A stretch of DNA of 64,000 bases from Telmatactis stephensoni. Its lineage: Eukaryota > Cnidaria > Anthozoa > Actiniaria > Isophelliidae. Below, piece after piece: positions 30,558-44,000 of the stretch (position 1 is the stretch's first letter; every line of letters begins with the position of its first letter). The DNA lies in assembly GCA_029948255.1 (NCBI GenBank), contig JALIZF010001915.1, positions 682,001 to 746,000 on the forward strand. The letters are read 5' to 3'. The position numbers were made by a program, and so were the translations under genes. The notes under the pieces are model-generated. The model did no database searches. It was not told the origin of the DNA and saw only the letters and a list, made by a program, of their open reading frames with translations.

Positions 30558-32784
30558 TGTTGTACAACTCTGGATGGACGCGAGGACGAATTAATGCGGG
30601 TTCCCAACTCAGTACTCCCAACTACGCAATCACACTACAGAATAGAAGTGACGTTTTGACTGTCTTTTTCTAGATAAGGGCGTCGAACCGCGCACCATGA
30701 ATAACGAAGTTATCACTCTTCTTTTCATGGGATTACAAAGGATTTTATCATCTGTGCAAATACGCAATGATTTCCCATGTTTTGACTTCTTCATTAACCA
30801 GTGAAACAATACATATGAAAACAACTGTATAAATGTACTAACAAAAGTGTTTAATTTCTGATCGGTGAGAATTTCACATTGCTTGGCAGGTAAGGAGCCG
30901 CTACTACTTGACGAAAAGGCAATGCAGACAAAATTTAGGCCCCGTTTCCATTTATTTATTTTCTATAATAGGAAAAGAGCAAAAATTTCCAGTGTGTACT
31001 AACGATTAACGTTTATCGGAGTCTTAACCAACGTTCGAGAAATGAAAACAATCATGTTCATGCTTAATTTTTCACCTTTATTTTGTTTTGATTCTTTTAC
31101 AAGTTATTTTATTAATCATTATTAAAGATATATCACAGTAATAGCATATATACAACAAAGACAATAAACTCATGAACCAGTAATGACTAATGAGAACACC
31201 ATTCAAATAATAAAAAGTACTTTTTAGTTTTTATACTAATTCAAGAGTTTATTGTTTGCACTCTTACAAGAAAACACCAAGCAAACTAGAGATATAAACA
31301 TGATGACAAGAGGCAGCGAAATAAGATTCTCCATTTCGTAACTAGTTTGTATTATATAATATGAAGTACACTGGATCCAAAGCTTCTCTAAAGTTGATAA
31401 TGATTGAAGGTTCAATAATCTGTTACAAAATACCAATTATATCATCCTATTGCAACTCTTTTTGCTTGGGTTTTCTAGAGTGCCTTTCACAAGTGTAAGA
31501 AAGCAGTTCCTTATTAACTGTGAGAATAAGTTCAAACATAATACAGGGAGAAAATATGGATTCTTATCCTTTCAGCTCTTTCTGGCTCACAGTAAATATG
31601 AACTATTTGCTTACGCTCATGAGGACTTAGTTTCACTGAACATCGAAAGAAGTATATTTTATATATCTAATCAAAACAAAAATCATATATTTATAGAGAC
31701 GCCACACATTGTAACATTCGGTGTAACTATCAGCAATATGCCCTGTTTCATTATGACGTCACGGCTGGTAGAATCGTCTAAAACAATAGAAATGTGTTTA
31801 AAATTCGCTCTGCTTAAGAAAGTTTATATATTCTCAATTTGTCCTGATTTCAGAACATATTGATGGTATTGTTTGTAAACACAATATTTACTGTATTTGG
31901 TGGCTGTTCACTGCTTTTCTACGGTCTACAAAACGCATTCATATCGATTTTCTTGTGTTGTTGCTGTTTTGTCCCCCTCCCGCGACCATGATCCTTTGCA
32001 TTTAAACAATAGAATGTTTTGATGTGACGTCATAGTGAAATAGGACAATATGAAGACAACTCGTGGATCTTTGCAGACTGCGCGCGAATATATTTGCTGA
32101 CAAATCAACGTTTTGCTCTCTTACCAATGACATCAAGTGGGAAGCCTGCTTTAATACACAGAGTTATCATCTCATCGCCAATAATTTCTCACCTAATGTT
32201 ACTTTTAGGTACAGTTTATTTATATTGATAATAACACAAAACTCAAAGATTTATACTTTTAACTTAATTATTTAATAATAATAATTTGTAATATAAATAT
32301 ACCTTAAATAATCTTACCATTAACACACTAAATATTTTAATAATATCTTAACACGCTAAATACTTTCATAATATCTTATTAATAAACATATACATCTCAA
32401 ATCAATCTATACTTATGCTATATACAAGTGTGCGCTGTGCGCTGGTCACTCCCCGCCTCTTCCTCTTCCACACAAAACAAAGACAAGTCTTGCTTGAATT
32501 TAGACTAACAGTCCTCCAGTAGGAACTTTTAAATTTTCAACAAGCTTGTTCTAGAAATAACTCCAACAAAACCTCTATACAAGTAACGTGGCTAAATACA
32601 GGAATATTTACCGAGTTTTAGTTCATTTTTCACCAAGGGTCGCCAATTCACCATTGGAAATTCTGTGTCCAGAATGGCATGCAAGAAGAGAAAAGATTGG
32701 TTCTTGCTTCTGGTCTCTCAGATTGGCTCAACTCTGAGTTCATGTTCCTGTAATTATGCACACCGTTCCATTTGTGTGCTGTTT

Positions 32785-32892
32785 TTACTGTCAACTTCCC
32801 TGCGAGCAGGGTCCCCACTGGTAATTTGTGGCATGAAAATAGGTAGATTACTGATACAGGAGACTCTGCTCGCAGGGAAACTGTCAACAGAT
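32785..32892. repeat. Short fold-back element
   Basis: CTGTCAACTTCCCTGCGAGCAGGGT and ACTCTGCTCGCAGGGAAACTGTC pair as ends of a 108-bp element. Confidence 0.65.
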
Positions 32893-33761
32893 CAGTATGA
32901 ACACAAATAAAACATTCAGACTCAGTAATTTACTGCTCATGATATATTAAGTGTGTGCATTACTTGTATATATATACTCATGTCTCTAATACGTAGTACC
33001 ATGGCTAATAAGACAAATAATATCACTCCATTTGTGAGAATAAAAGTCTCGTGAAATCTAAAGTTTTAAAGAAATCTAATACTGTCTCCTAAACACACCA
33101 ACTACAGTGATTAAATGCTCTTTTTGATTTCTATTGCATTTTCTTAGCAAAAAGCTTCAAAAGCATGCACATTATAGTATTATCTTATCTTTTATTGCAA
33201 TAAAAAACTAGGTTTGAAAATATTTTTACATTAACCAGAATGTAATTTCAGCATCTTAATTATATTATGAAGCATTAAATATTGCATACAAAATACTGCG
33301 CAGCCGTTATTAGTTAAATATCTTATATATAAAGCAGCATGCAGCAAATATGCTTAACTGTCACCATTTGTCAAATGTGCATAACAAGTATCACATGATT
33401 TAATTATCATAGATTAGTCATCAAATTTCAGTCAGTTAGGTATGTAAAATCTTACTCTTACAAGATGCAACACAGATGTGATTCCTACTGGTTTACAGTG
33501 GCAACAGCGAGTGCATGTCAACTAGCCAGGTTTTCAAGGCTGAGCTAGAGCAGATATTGTATGACTGTGAAAACAGTATAGCCAATGCATGGCAAAGTCC
33601 AAGCAGCAAATTTGAATGTTTTTATAGACATCACGGTACTGACACGGTCATGAAATGGCTAGCCCATTTTACACTCATACCAAAACAGCTCTATTGTCAC
33701 TGTAAATACAACAGTGGCAGAGTTCCACAGGGTCAATCAACAGGAATAGCCAACTTCCATG

Positions 33762-33912
33762 ATATACTTCACCTGCGACATACAAAGGAATCTATACAAG
33801 GCTATGTGCATAAAGCTCAGTCATTCGTAACAAAACAAAACCTTTATTAGTTTTATGCACGTAGCCTCACTCTTATTCCTTTGTAAGTGGCAAGTGAAGC
33901 ATATCTCAGAAC
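33762..33912. repeat. Fold-back element with CTTCACNTGCCACATACAAA ends, copy 1
   Basis: The left end ATATACTTCACCTGCGACATACAAAGGAAT and the right end ATTCCTTTGTAAGTGGCAAGTGAAG are inverted, with internal ATGCACGTAGCC arms. The second copy is at 40633-40782. Confidence 0.7.
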
Positions 33913-33975
33913 TAGACTATTCATGCATCCATAAGAGTTTACTTTGAAGTTTTAATTCCCAAATTCTTGTAGTCA

Positions 33976-33977
33976 TT

Positions 33978-34009
<32 letters not shown>
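33976..34009. repeat. (ATG)n microsatellite
   Basis: About 11 GAT/ATG trinucleotides. Confidence 0.9.
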
Positions 34010-34010
<1 letters not shown>

Positions 34011-34126
34011 TTGTCGAGATGACAACGAAACGTCTTCTTGTTGCTGTAATATTTATACTTAATATGATAATTAATTCAAGAAATGTGAAATTCTTGTTAT
34101 GTTTTGACAATGGTTTTAGTTAAAGC

Positions 34127-34276
34127 TGGCTCAGGTTGCATGAAAGTTGGATAGCACTATCACTGGATAAATCCTTATCCTGAGTGGATAAATTTATTGG
34201 AAAACTCCATCATCTTTTCCACTGAATATGGAGTTAATATCCAACGGATAGTGCTATTCATGCTTCGTGCAACCAG
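34127..34276. repeat. Fold-back MITE-like element
   Basis: CAGGTTGCATGAAAGTTGGATAGCACTATC and GGATAGTGCTATTCATGCTTCGTGCAACC form arms of about 30 bp; the middle has GGATAAATCCTTATCC. Confidence 0.65.
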
Positions 34277-34886
34277 TGGCCTGATATTTTCAAGGGAGAT
34301 TAAACACTTGCACACATGTCCAGCATATGTGCAATGAACATTGTATCTACATTACTCAGAGCCTGCTCTGGAATAAATAATACAAAATAATTCCTTCATA
34401 TCTCCAGTTCTACATGAAAATTCTGTTTTAAACGTGTTTAGCTTGTTGAACTTGTTAATTAAGCTTGTTTTAAAACCTGCTGAACTTGTTCATATCTTGG
34501 AACAATGAATGATGAAATGATGAAACAAAAAAATTAAGTATAACATAATCATAGAATAATTAAGTAATGAAAATAATTGTTACTACTGTAGTGATTGATA
34601 AAGATAAAGCTATCTCCTTGTTTACCTTGTAGTTTTAAATTCTATATAGATGGTAGTTAAGCAATAAGTTACTATAGCAACTACACTGTGTTTATATATT
34701 ACACGTACAGCCAAGTAACCAAAGGTATTACTCTGTCATTTCTTTTCACAGAAAAATACCCCTTGGAACTTATTTTCAAAGTCAAAAATCATAAAGAGTG
34801 GCTTTTTATAATTATCATAATTTGTATACAGTTATTTCAGAAAATGTTATCGCTGATTGGTCTCAAGCCTTTGCAACTTGACTGAA

Positions 34887-35049
34887 AGGGATGATGGGTA
34901 GAAATCACTGATGCAACTATGAAATGTATATCTAATTAGTCATGCCTCGAGCTTATAGTCCAGACCTTCACTGGTGAGTGGTGTAGATGGTTCAGGATCT
35001 CAGCATGACTATTTTATAGTCACCTCAGTGATTTCTACCCATACTCCCT
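34887..35049. repeat. Fold-back element, GGAGTATGGGTAG termini, copy 3
   Basis: Left end GGGATGATGGGTAGAAATCACTG; right end CAGTGATTTCTACCCATACTCCC. Flanks TTGACTGAAA and TTTTGATTGAG are also partly complementary. The internal sequence differs from copies 1 and 2. Confidence 0.65.
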
Positions 35050-35570
35050 TTTGATTGAGTCATGTAGGCGTGAGGCCGAGCAGCGACAATGTTTTCTGAA
35101 ATTACTGTATACCTATTTGCACAAACATTGACCCTTCAAAACATATTTTGAGACCAAAATGAACATTGAGAAATCTGTTGTTAGATGATTTTTAAGAAGT
35201 GTGTGTATGTAGACATGTCAAACAGCAACTGAGACTTGTTCAAATTCTTTGTATTTTAGTACTATTGTGTAGTGAATTCACAGATAAAGAAATCCATATA
35301 TTACTAGTGTACCCAGGAGGTATTTTGGTCTCAGCTTCCAGGTTCAATGATTTTGAACGGGTTAATGTTTGTTGCAAATAAATATATGTGTTGATGCTTA
35401 TTAGCTAACATAATCAGGTCAGGTTGACAAATCAGAAATGAAAATTTGGACTATCATAACAATTTCTAACATGGACAATGTTCTAAAGTGTTCTTTTTCA
35501 TCTAAAAAGAAATATGTGACAGAATAATACAAGGGTTCCCAAGGATGCATGGACAAATTAACAGTTGTCA

Positions 35571-38015
35571 TTAAGCAAATTCTACCTTACACCTTGAACC
35601 ACCATCATCAAATACCTTTGTTGTTTCATTGTCGTCAAAATCTTCTTCTAAAGGTTTAGTAGACATATCTTTATAGTAGCTTATACTGGGTTTGTAGTTG
35701 CTGTAGCGGGTTCGCCAGAACCAGTAGCCAACAACTGCTAATATAACTAATAGGAGGATAACTACAACGATTGGTATAATGATCTTGAGGGGTGGACCAC
35801 TGCTGGATGATGTCTTCTTATCTGGTAATAAAATAAATAGAAAATCATTGTTAATTGTCATCGAGTCGAGGGAGGAAGGAAGGAAGGAAGGAAGGAGGGA
35901 GGGAGGGAGGGAGGGAGGGAAGGCAGGAAGGAAGGAAGGAAGGAAGGGATGTAGGGTGGGAGGGCAGAAGGGAGGGAGGAAGAGAGGATCAAACAAAGAA
36001 AAGGAAAGAAGGGAAGGAGGGAGGGAGGGAGGAAGGAAGGAAGGAAAGAAAGATAGAAGGAAAGGAAAAAGGGCAAAAAGAAAAATAAATGAATTAAAGC
36101 AAACAAATTTATGCAATATATTTGTTCTATGAGAAAAAATATCAGAATATTATTTTCCAACTTGCCACATTACACTTTTTTACAAAGTCAACAACAAGAC
36201 AAAGATACTTACCATTACCAACAATTGCACTGACTCCACCATCTTGATCGTCAGTTGTATTTGCTTCTGTTGGTTTTTCTGGTTTCTCTGTAGTTTTAGT
36301 TGGCTTTCCAACATGGTTTGGTTTCTCTGATTTAGGGATTTCAGTTGATTTGGTTGTGGAAGCTGGTGTTGATTTGGATGGAGATGGTGTTGGCTGTCCA
36401 GTAAATGCTTTACCAATGCATGTTTTGCCATCAGATGACATATTCATTCCATTGGGACACCTACAAGTGTATGTTTTAGGGGATACAGCGAGGAGGCAAA
36501 GATGACTGCAACCACCATTATTTATAGCACAGAAATTTGTTCCTGGTACAATAAATATTCTAGCTTAGTAAGTAATCACAGTAATTCAGTTTTACTTGGG
36601 ACTGTTTTATGTGCCGCACAACTCATGGGTATAACTATTACATATGGAGTTTGACTGACTGGACTAGCTTTGGAGTGACAGCTCAGAAGGCTTATTTCCC
36701 TTTCAAATTAATGGAAGTTGTCAAACTCCTAAAACTGCTGCAGTGCTGAATTGAACAGGGGCTACACTTTTGCTGAACTTAATTCTGCCAGCAATCAGGT
36801 TTGATTGTTTGCAAAAGAAAAATGAAACAATACAAAGATGGGATGAGATAAGATGAGATGAGAAGAGAAGGGAGGAAAGAGGATGAAAGATAAAAAATAT
36901 GAAATATTTTCTACTAGTTGTCAGTGTGTGTCTTTCATGCAGCTATTCTAACTTTTTCCTCTAGTCTGTATTAAGTCCCTCAGACCTTGGACCTGTCTTT
37001 CAAGGATTTGACAGGGGGTTTCATGACAACAAGGCATCATGACCACGTACCCTTTCAAGAGCCTGTGTAGATATCTACAGATCCCTACCAAACAATGCTT
37101 GAAGAGACTAATGAATGGAAACATTTTCTCTTACCATTAGGTTGTCTTGTAGGATGTACGACTTTAATATCCATATGAGCCCACAGTAATCTTTTAACAA
37201 TGATGTTCTCTTTACCAGTGAACTTATTAACCTTTCTAATTGCTCTTTCATTCTTGCTCCAGTCAGAATAGTACAAATAATCACCAAACACAGTCACAGC
37301 AAAGGGGTGGTGAGTAACAACATTGGATATAAGTCTTCTGTCAGTCCCGTCAAGTCTGATGGTTTCGATCTTCTTGAGCCGTGCATCTACCCAGAACAGA
37401 CGATCAATAGTGTAGTCAATGGTCAGGCCATTAACCCATCCAATATTAGTGTTAACAAGAACACGACGAAAGGAAGGATTCCCATCCATAGCACCTCGCT
37501 CAATGCGTGGATTATAGCCCCAGTCAGACCAGTACATATATCTATAAAGATAATATAAAGATATTAGAAATAAATTTGTTTCATCGAGTGTGTAACTAGC
37601 TTGGAAAAAATTTGAGTCCAAGATGGAGTTTGAACAATTAATGACCTTTGAGTACCAGTCAAACACTCTAACTACTGAGCTACTGGGCTCCTTTGGCAAG
37701 CAGGTCATAGTCTAATGTATTTATACTCAGAATGCTTCAAGATGAATTCTGTCCTGAATAACTTGAGCAGAATGAGTTACATAAAGAACTACAATGTATA
37801 TATATGGCAATTCCATTCATAAACTTATTAATACATTTAGTCTCTCTACTTTTTGCAATTAACTAAAGAAAATTTGTTCCACAAGGGGTGGTAATACAAG
37901 CAACATTTGCTCTGCAACTTGCAACGCAACAATGTTGCACAATTTTGTTGCCCATATTACTACTGCAACACCTTAAAGTTAATATGCACATCATAAGTCA
38001 GCTTAAATGTTAGTG

Positions 38016-38047
<32 letters not shown>

Positions 38048-41000
38048 AACATCTTACCCTTTGGATGGCCAGACAGCAATAGCTCGAGGCTCATCAAGAC
38101 CAGATGAATACAGTGTCATTCTATTACTGCCATCTAATTCTGCCACCTCAATCAAATTAAGATCACCATCTGTCCAGTAAAACTTTTGTCCAATCCAGTC
38201 CACAGCAATAGCATCTGGTACTTTGACATCGTTGACTATATCCTCTATATTTCCTGGAAAAGTAGAATATATTTTTTCAAGTTTAAGTGACAGTATTCCA
38301 GCACCTGTTAAGCTCCTACTGCTGGTTGTAATACATGATTTTAAAGTCTCATTCATCAATAATTTTCATCGCTAATCCTGCAGGCCAACCTTACTGAGCA
38401 CTAGAATTTTTCCCTACAAATGGAGAGGGGGCTCATAGTCTAACATCCTTATCCAAGATGACATGAAGGTTTAACCATTTGTAGAATGTAATATATATTA
38501 CAATTAAAGGCAGCACCTTCGATTCTCATTGATTATTTTAAGGCCGCCTTAGTGTTGGTCCAGCTGAAGAATTGAACCCCAACCTCATGCATAACTGGAT
38601 GTCAGTTATATGTTACTTTATGTCGACACACATTTATCAATAACTACCACTGACTAAAATGCAAATATTACAATTTTTCCAAAGAAACCTGTTATAGAAT
38701 GAAACTAGTACATAAGGTACTTGAAGTCTGGGATTTACCTGACTTGCAAAAACAAGAAAGAAACTGGAATTATTCTACCAAACTTACCTGTTCCTGTCAA
38801 GCTTTGCACGATGTATTTTCTTAGCCTTAGCATCAGTCCAAAAGAGCATTTGAGTCTTGAGATCAACATCTAAGCCTACAGCCCCTTTCCTGCCTGTCAC
38901 AACACTGTTGTAGGAATACCCATGCAACGACATCTTACGAAGACTTGCTTGAGATGAGAAGAGAAGGTAGGGGGTAACACCTGCAAAAGAATATGAAATC
39001 CACTGTCATTAAACATTCACAAGGTAGCCAGCCAATGACATACTCCAATTTTGACCCTGTGATAATACTTAAAACTGTCAAGTTTTTGTTGTCAGACTTT
39101 AACCATTACATGAAATCTTTAATGCACAATTATGGAATTATTGTTCTGGCTTGCTGCACTCTGGAGAAGATTTTGTATGAGTGTGAAATGGACCGTGCCA
39201 TGCCTTGACCATGTCAGTACCGTAATGTCCATAAATTAACATTTGAAATTCCAGATGCAACTTATAATTTGCTGTGCCCTTGCTGTTTTCACAGTCATAC
39301 AAAATCTACCAACATGAACACACAGGAACAGGTATCAATGGTAAATATAATGACAACTTCTAAGCAAGATCTGGAGTCTGATCCCCAGTGACCTTGAACC
39401 ATGTATTCTTACCAAGTTCTTTGCATGTCTTGCCATCTCCCTCAAGAGCAAACCCAGGTTGGCACTGACACTTGTAACCACCTCTGTAGTTGATACATAT
39501 CTGACTACACTGACCATAAGTTTGGCACTCATCAATATCTATTAGAAATTAAAGAGTCTTGTTGTCAAGACTACTGGTAGATGGAATTCTTGAGATCTTA
39601 TGTTATCTACTTTATGTCAGGGGTTTGACTTTAGATCAACACTAACTTATGGTGTATATTTGGAATTTGCAGCTAGGATTGTTCATGATAATAAAATTTA
39701 TTTGCTTGTCTCTAGCTTCATTTTTGTGATGAAAAATTGACAGACGTTTCGGCCCAAACAAGGACTTATGGGGCCTGCCTGTTCGAATGGCCATTAATTT
39801 ATGCCAATCCTTGTTAATAATTATGACCACCTGCAGGCCAAAAATAACTTACCATTATATAGTAATAGCGAAGACACATGAAGGAGGAGAACTGAATTTA
39901 TACTACAGAGTCACAGGAGTTGACAATAAGGCAACATTTGATTGCAGCTAGGGCAAGCTGCTCCATTCATAGTTTTATATCATTACAAAAGGTGACCTAA
40001 CAGTTTTGCTGTGCTATAGTTATATAAGCAATCAACATTAATACTTATTTAGTCATTAACAGATATAATCATACCTTCACATAATCGTGCATTAGTAGGA
40101 GAGATTTTATAGCCAGGCCTACAGGAACAGTTATAACCAATGGGTAGATCATTACAGATATGAGCACAGTGTCCATTATGGTCCCTACACTCATCAATAT
40201 CTGCAGAAATATCATAAAAGATATCTAAAGCAATAACCTTTAGAACAAGCTTCAGTCAAACTGCATCAATCACGTATTCTAATATGTCAGTACGTGGTTG
40301 GTAAGGTGTCAGTAAGTGGTTGGTAAGGTGTCAGTAAGTGGTTCGTAAGGTGTTAGCAAACCAGGTTGGTAAGGTGTCAGTAGTGGTTGGTAAGGTGTCA
40401 GTAAGTGACATGTTGGTAAGGTGTCAGTAAGTGTGGTTGGTAACGTGTCAGAAGTGGTTGGCCAGTAAGGTCCCAGTAAGTGGTTGGTTAGTAAGATGTC
40501 AGCAAGTGGTTGGTAAGGTGTCAGCAAGTGGTTGGTATTAGGTGTCAGCAAGTGGTTGGTAAGGTGTCAGCAAGTGGTTGGTATTAGGTGTCAGCAAGTG
40601 GTTGGTAAGGTGTCAGCAACAGTCCAGTTCAGAGATATGCTTCACCTGCCACATACAAAAGATTTAGAATGAGGCTACATGCTAAAACTTTTGTCTTGTT
40701 ACGAATGACTGAGCTTTATGCAAGTAGCCACATCACATCTTGATTCCTTTGTAAGTGGCAAGTGAAGTGTATCTCGGAGGTCAGCTGTTGCTTGGTAAGG
40801 TGTCAATAAGTGTTTGTAAGGAGTCAGTAAGTGCATAGTACTTGTTGTCAATAAGTGGTTGGTAAGTGGTAACTTACATATTGTTCAGTGTACTTACTGC
40901 ATCTCATTGGTTCATCTTCATTATTAGGGCAGTCATTGTTTCTATCACACAACTTTGATTTTGAAATACACACAGAGGTAGAACCACATTTAAATTGGTC

Positions 41001-44000
41001 TGCAGTACATGGTGCAGGAGTGCCTATAATGAAGGTACCAAAAAAGAAGAATATTACGAAGTCCTTCAACCATTTATGCATCATTACAAAACAGTAATTG
41101 ATTGCAACATAATCACTTGGAATAGTTTCAATTGGAGATTTTTATTCCTCTGGGAATCAAAAAATAAAGACAAACAAATTACTATGGTGCATTAGTTATG
41201 GTCATCATTCTGTACGTCACAATCTTATTGCATCCCTTTATAACTGTGATCATGCAAGCTGTTTAAAAATCAAATTATATTTGAATCTAATTTAAGCCTA
41301 CCAAGGCATTTCTAAAGCTATAATTATAGTTTGGATAACAATTAAGCCAGCCTTTCTAGAAAGATTTTTATATAAAGATAAATATGATCATAACATACCA
41401 CAATTTGCTTCATCAGATCCATCAGAACAATCTCTACTCCCATCACATTGTTGGTTTACTGGGATACAACCTCCTCTTGAGCAGGCGAACTGGGAGATGG
41501 TACACTGTGATTTCGCTGTAGAAAAGATTGTATATTAATTTACTGTTGTTTATAGTGCTTTTTATTTTTAATTAGTACTACGTACTCCAATGAAGGCAAA
41601 CCAAACAAATTGTCATGCAAATTAATTATCCAATCATGATCAAGTAAATTATAGATTAATCTCTAAATTTTTGTTTCATATTTTGCTTAAAATTGATGCA
41701 GATAATTTGCTTTGTATGCATGTATATGGACTACATTGAGATTGAACAAGAAGCATATTAGACTGCTGGAACTCACAGCAAATCTGTTATTCAGTGTCAA
41801 ATATGTCCACTGAAAATTTGTCTGGAAATTTGTTTGGGTGGCCTTGAATTGGTTGGAGTAATAGTTACTCGCACTGTAAAGATTTCAGCATATTTCTGTC
41901 TATATGCGTTTGAACAACCTTGCAATTTTATTCTTTTTTTATTCATGTTATTTTTTCATCTCCCTTCCTGCAAATTTCCCTTTCAATTAAATCCATTTCC
42001 TGTTTCATTAATACTTACGGCATGTGCTCTCATCACTGCCATCCGAGCAGTCTGCTTCTCCATCACACTTCCAGTTATCAAGAATACATTCACTATTATT
42101 ACACTTGAACATGTTATCTGAGCAGGGATTGGATGTAGGTTCTATGCATCCATCTTCATCATCACCCTGATCACAGTCATTCTGTCCATCACATTTCCAT
42201 TTTAAAAGGACACAATGGTGTCTGTCACCTTTACAAGTGTATTCATTACTGGCACATGTCCTGGAACCTAGGCAAATTTGACAATAAGTTAATCACAGAT
42301 TATACTTTTAATTAATAGCTGTCAAAAGCAGGTAAATTTTACCCACCTCACCCCACTCCTGACCAATCCCAATGCTCTACTTTGTTTAGCCATGTATCTT
42401 AATTCAAACAACTTAAGTACAATTTCACTGAAATATTTTTGGAATACTGTTCAAGTTCTGAGACTTTATATTTACACTCAATGAAGCAAACACTTTTATT
42501 ATTTCTAAAAAAAAGTACATGTCATGATTGATGTCTGACTTACTGCAGTGTGCTTCATCACTTTTATCAGTGCAATCGGCATCGCCGTCACACACCCATT
42601 TATCAGATATACACTGACCATCACCACAAGTATGTTGGTCTGGTGCACAGGTTCGCACAACTAAAATTTAACAAGAAAAATTGGTGTTAGGTATTTTATT
42701 ATTATTTTATTGGGATGAAAAAGATTGACATGAGAAAATAAAGGCATAACAAAATAAAAGTTGGCTGCAAATTTTCACATTCACATTTTTTGAGATACGA
42801 AACAATGAAATTCAAATTCTGTAAGTTGTTTTAATTTTTGATGACTATGATACCCTAATAATGAACCCTAGTTAATGTTTACTGCACTACTTTTATGAAC
42901 CGTATAATGTGCAGTACCAAACTGTATGGATTTTAACCCCATAAAATTTCAGTCAAAGCTTGTCTTACAACTTCATGGTAGAGATTAGTTTTTTATACTA
43001 CATTATGAGAATATTTATGATAAATATTACAGTTCATACCTTTACTACACACTGATGGATCTTCATCAGAGTTATCTCCACAATCATCATGTCTGTCACA
43101 CTTCCAGTGTTGTACAATACATTTACCATTGGTACATTGGAACTCATTGGGTCCACATGTTACATTTCCTACAAAATACAGAATGATGTAACAAATAAAT
43201 TAAATGGTGGGATGGATGGAGGGATGGATGGAGGGAGGGAGGGATGGAGGGAGGGATGGATGAATAATATATTAGCTATTAACACAAGCATTGAACTTTA
43301 TAAATAATCGAACCTGAAAGCTGAGACCGAAATGACTCCTCGGTTTCCAAGTAATTTGTATTTTCATGTGTTTGACATATATACATGCATGTCGTGAATA
43401 AACGTATCTTGAATACCAAGATTTTGCCTCAGTCACTATTTGAAACATCCACATCTATGTGCTTCTTTAAAATCACCTAATCAACAGATTCCCCAGTATT
43501 CATTTTGGTCTCAGCTTCCAAGTTTTCAAAGGTTTATATCTGTGTGCAATTAGCTATATATGAAAAGGTAAAAGTATGCAACAGATCAAAGAATGAGTGA
43601 ATAGGACTTAATGGATAAGTGAAGTGAAACGAGGGAATTAAAGTGAAAAAGTACATAGAAAGAGGGGCTGTTGAATGAATTAAATAAATAAATGGATAGA
43701 TGGATGGACAGATGAAAGGAAGGAAGGATGGATGGATTCATATATAATGAATGGATAAATGAATCAATCGATTAGGATTTTCTGTCAACCTACCACAATT
43801 TTTTTCATCTGATCGCAATCCATCTTTACAGTCATCCTCTTGGTCACACATCCATGACTTTGGAATACACTTTCCATTACCACAACGGAACTGGTCATTT
43901 GGTCTACAAGTTTTGGGTGCTAAATCATAAATCAATTAAATAAATCAGTGTCAACAGTCATTCTAAACTCACTTCCACCACATTCAACCATTCTCTGTAT

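Larger units (their letters stand above)
30558..35570. other. Intergenic region between protease start and receptor end
   Basis: AT-rich, with fold-back elements at 32.8, 33.8, 34.1 and 34.9 kb and an (ATG)n tract. The longest frame (31450-31863, 137 residues, no ATG at its start) has no recognisable motif. No gene is supported. Confidence 0.5.

Noticed and set aside
31450..31863. 137-residue open frame as a gene
   Set aside because: AT-rich, does not start with ATG, no motif, no splice sites and no signal peptide.
35779..36160. Arg/Glu/Gly-rich + frames and Pro/Ser/Phe-rich - frames
   Set aside because: Artefacts of the GGAA/GGAG tract inside a receptor intron; splice sites on both sides exclude it from the receptor.
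40283..40622. 22-bp repeats as a CRISPR array or coding repeat
   Set aside because: No unique spacers; a simple minisatellite inside a receptor intron with no splice-compatible frame.
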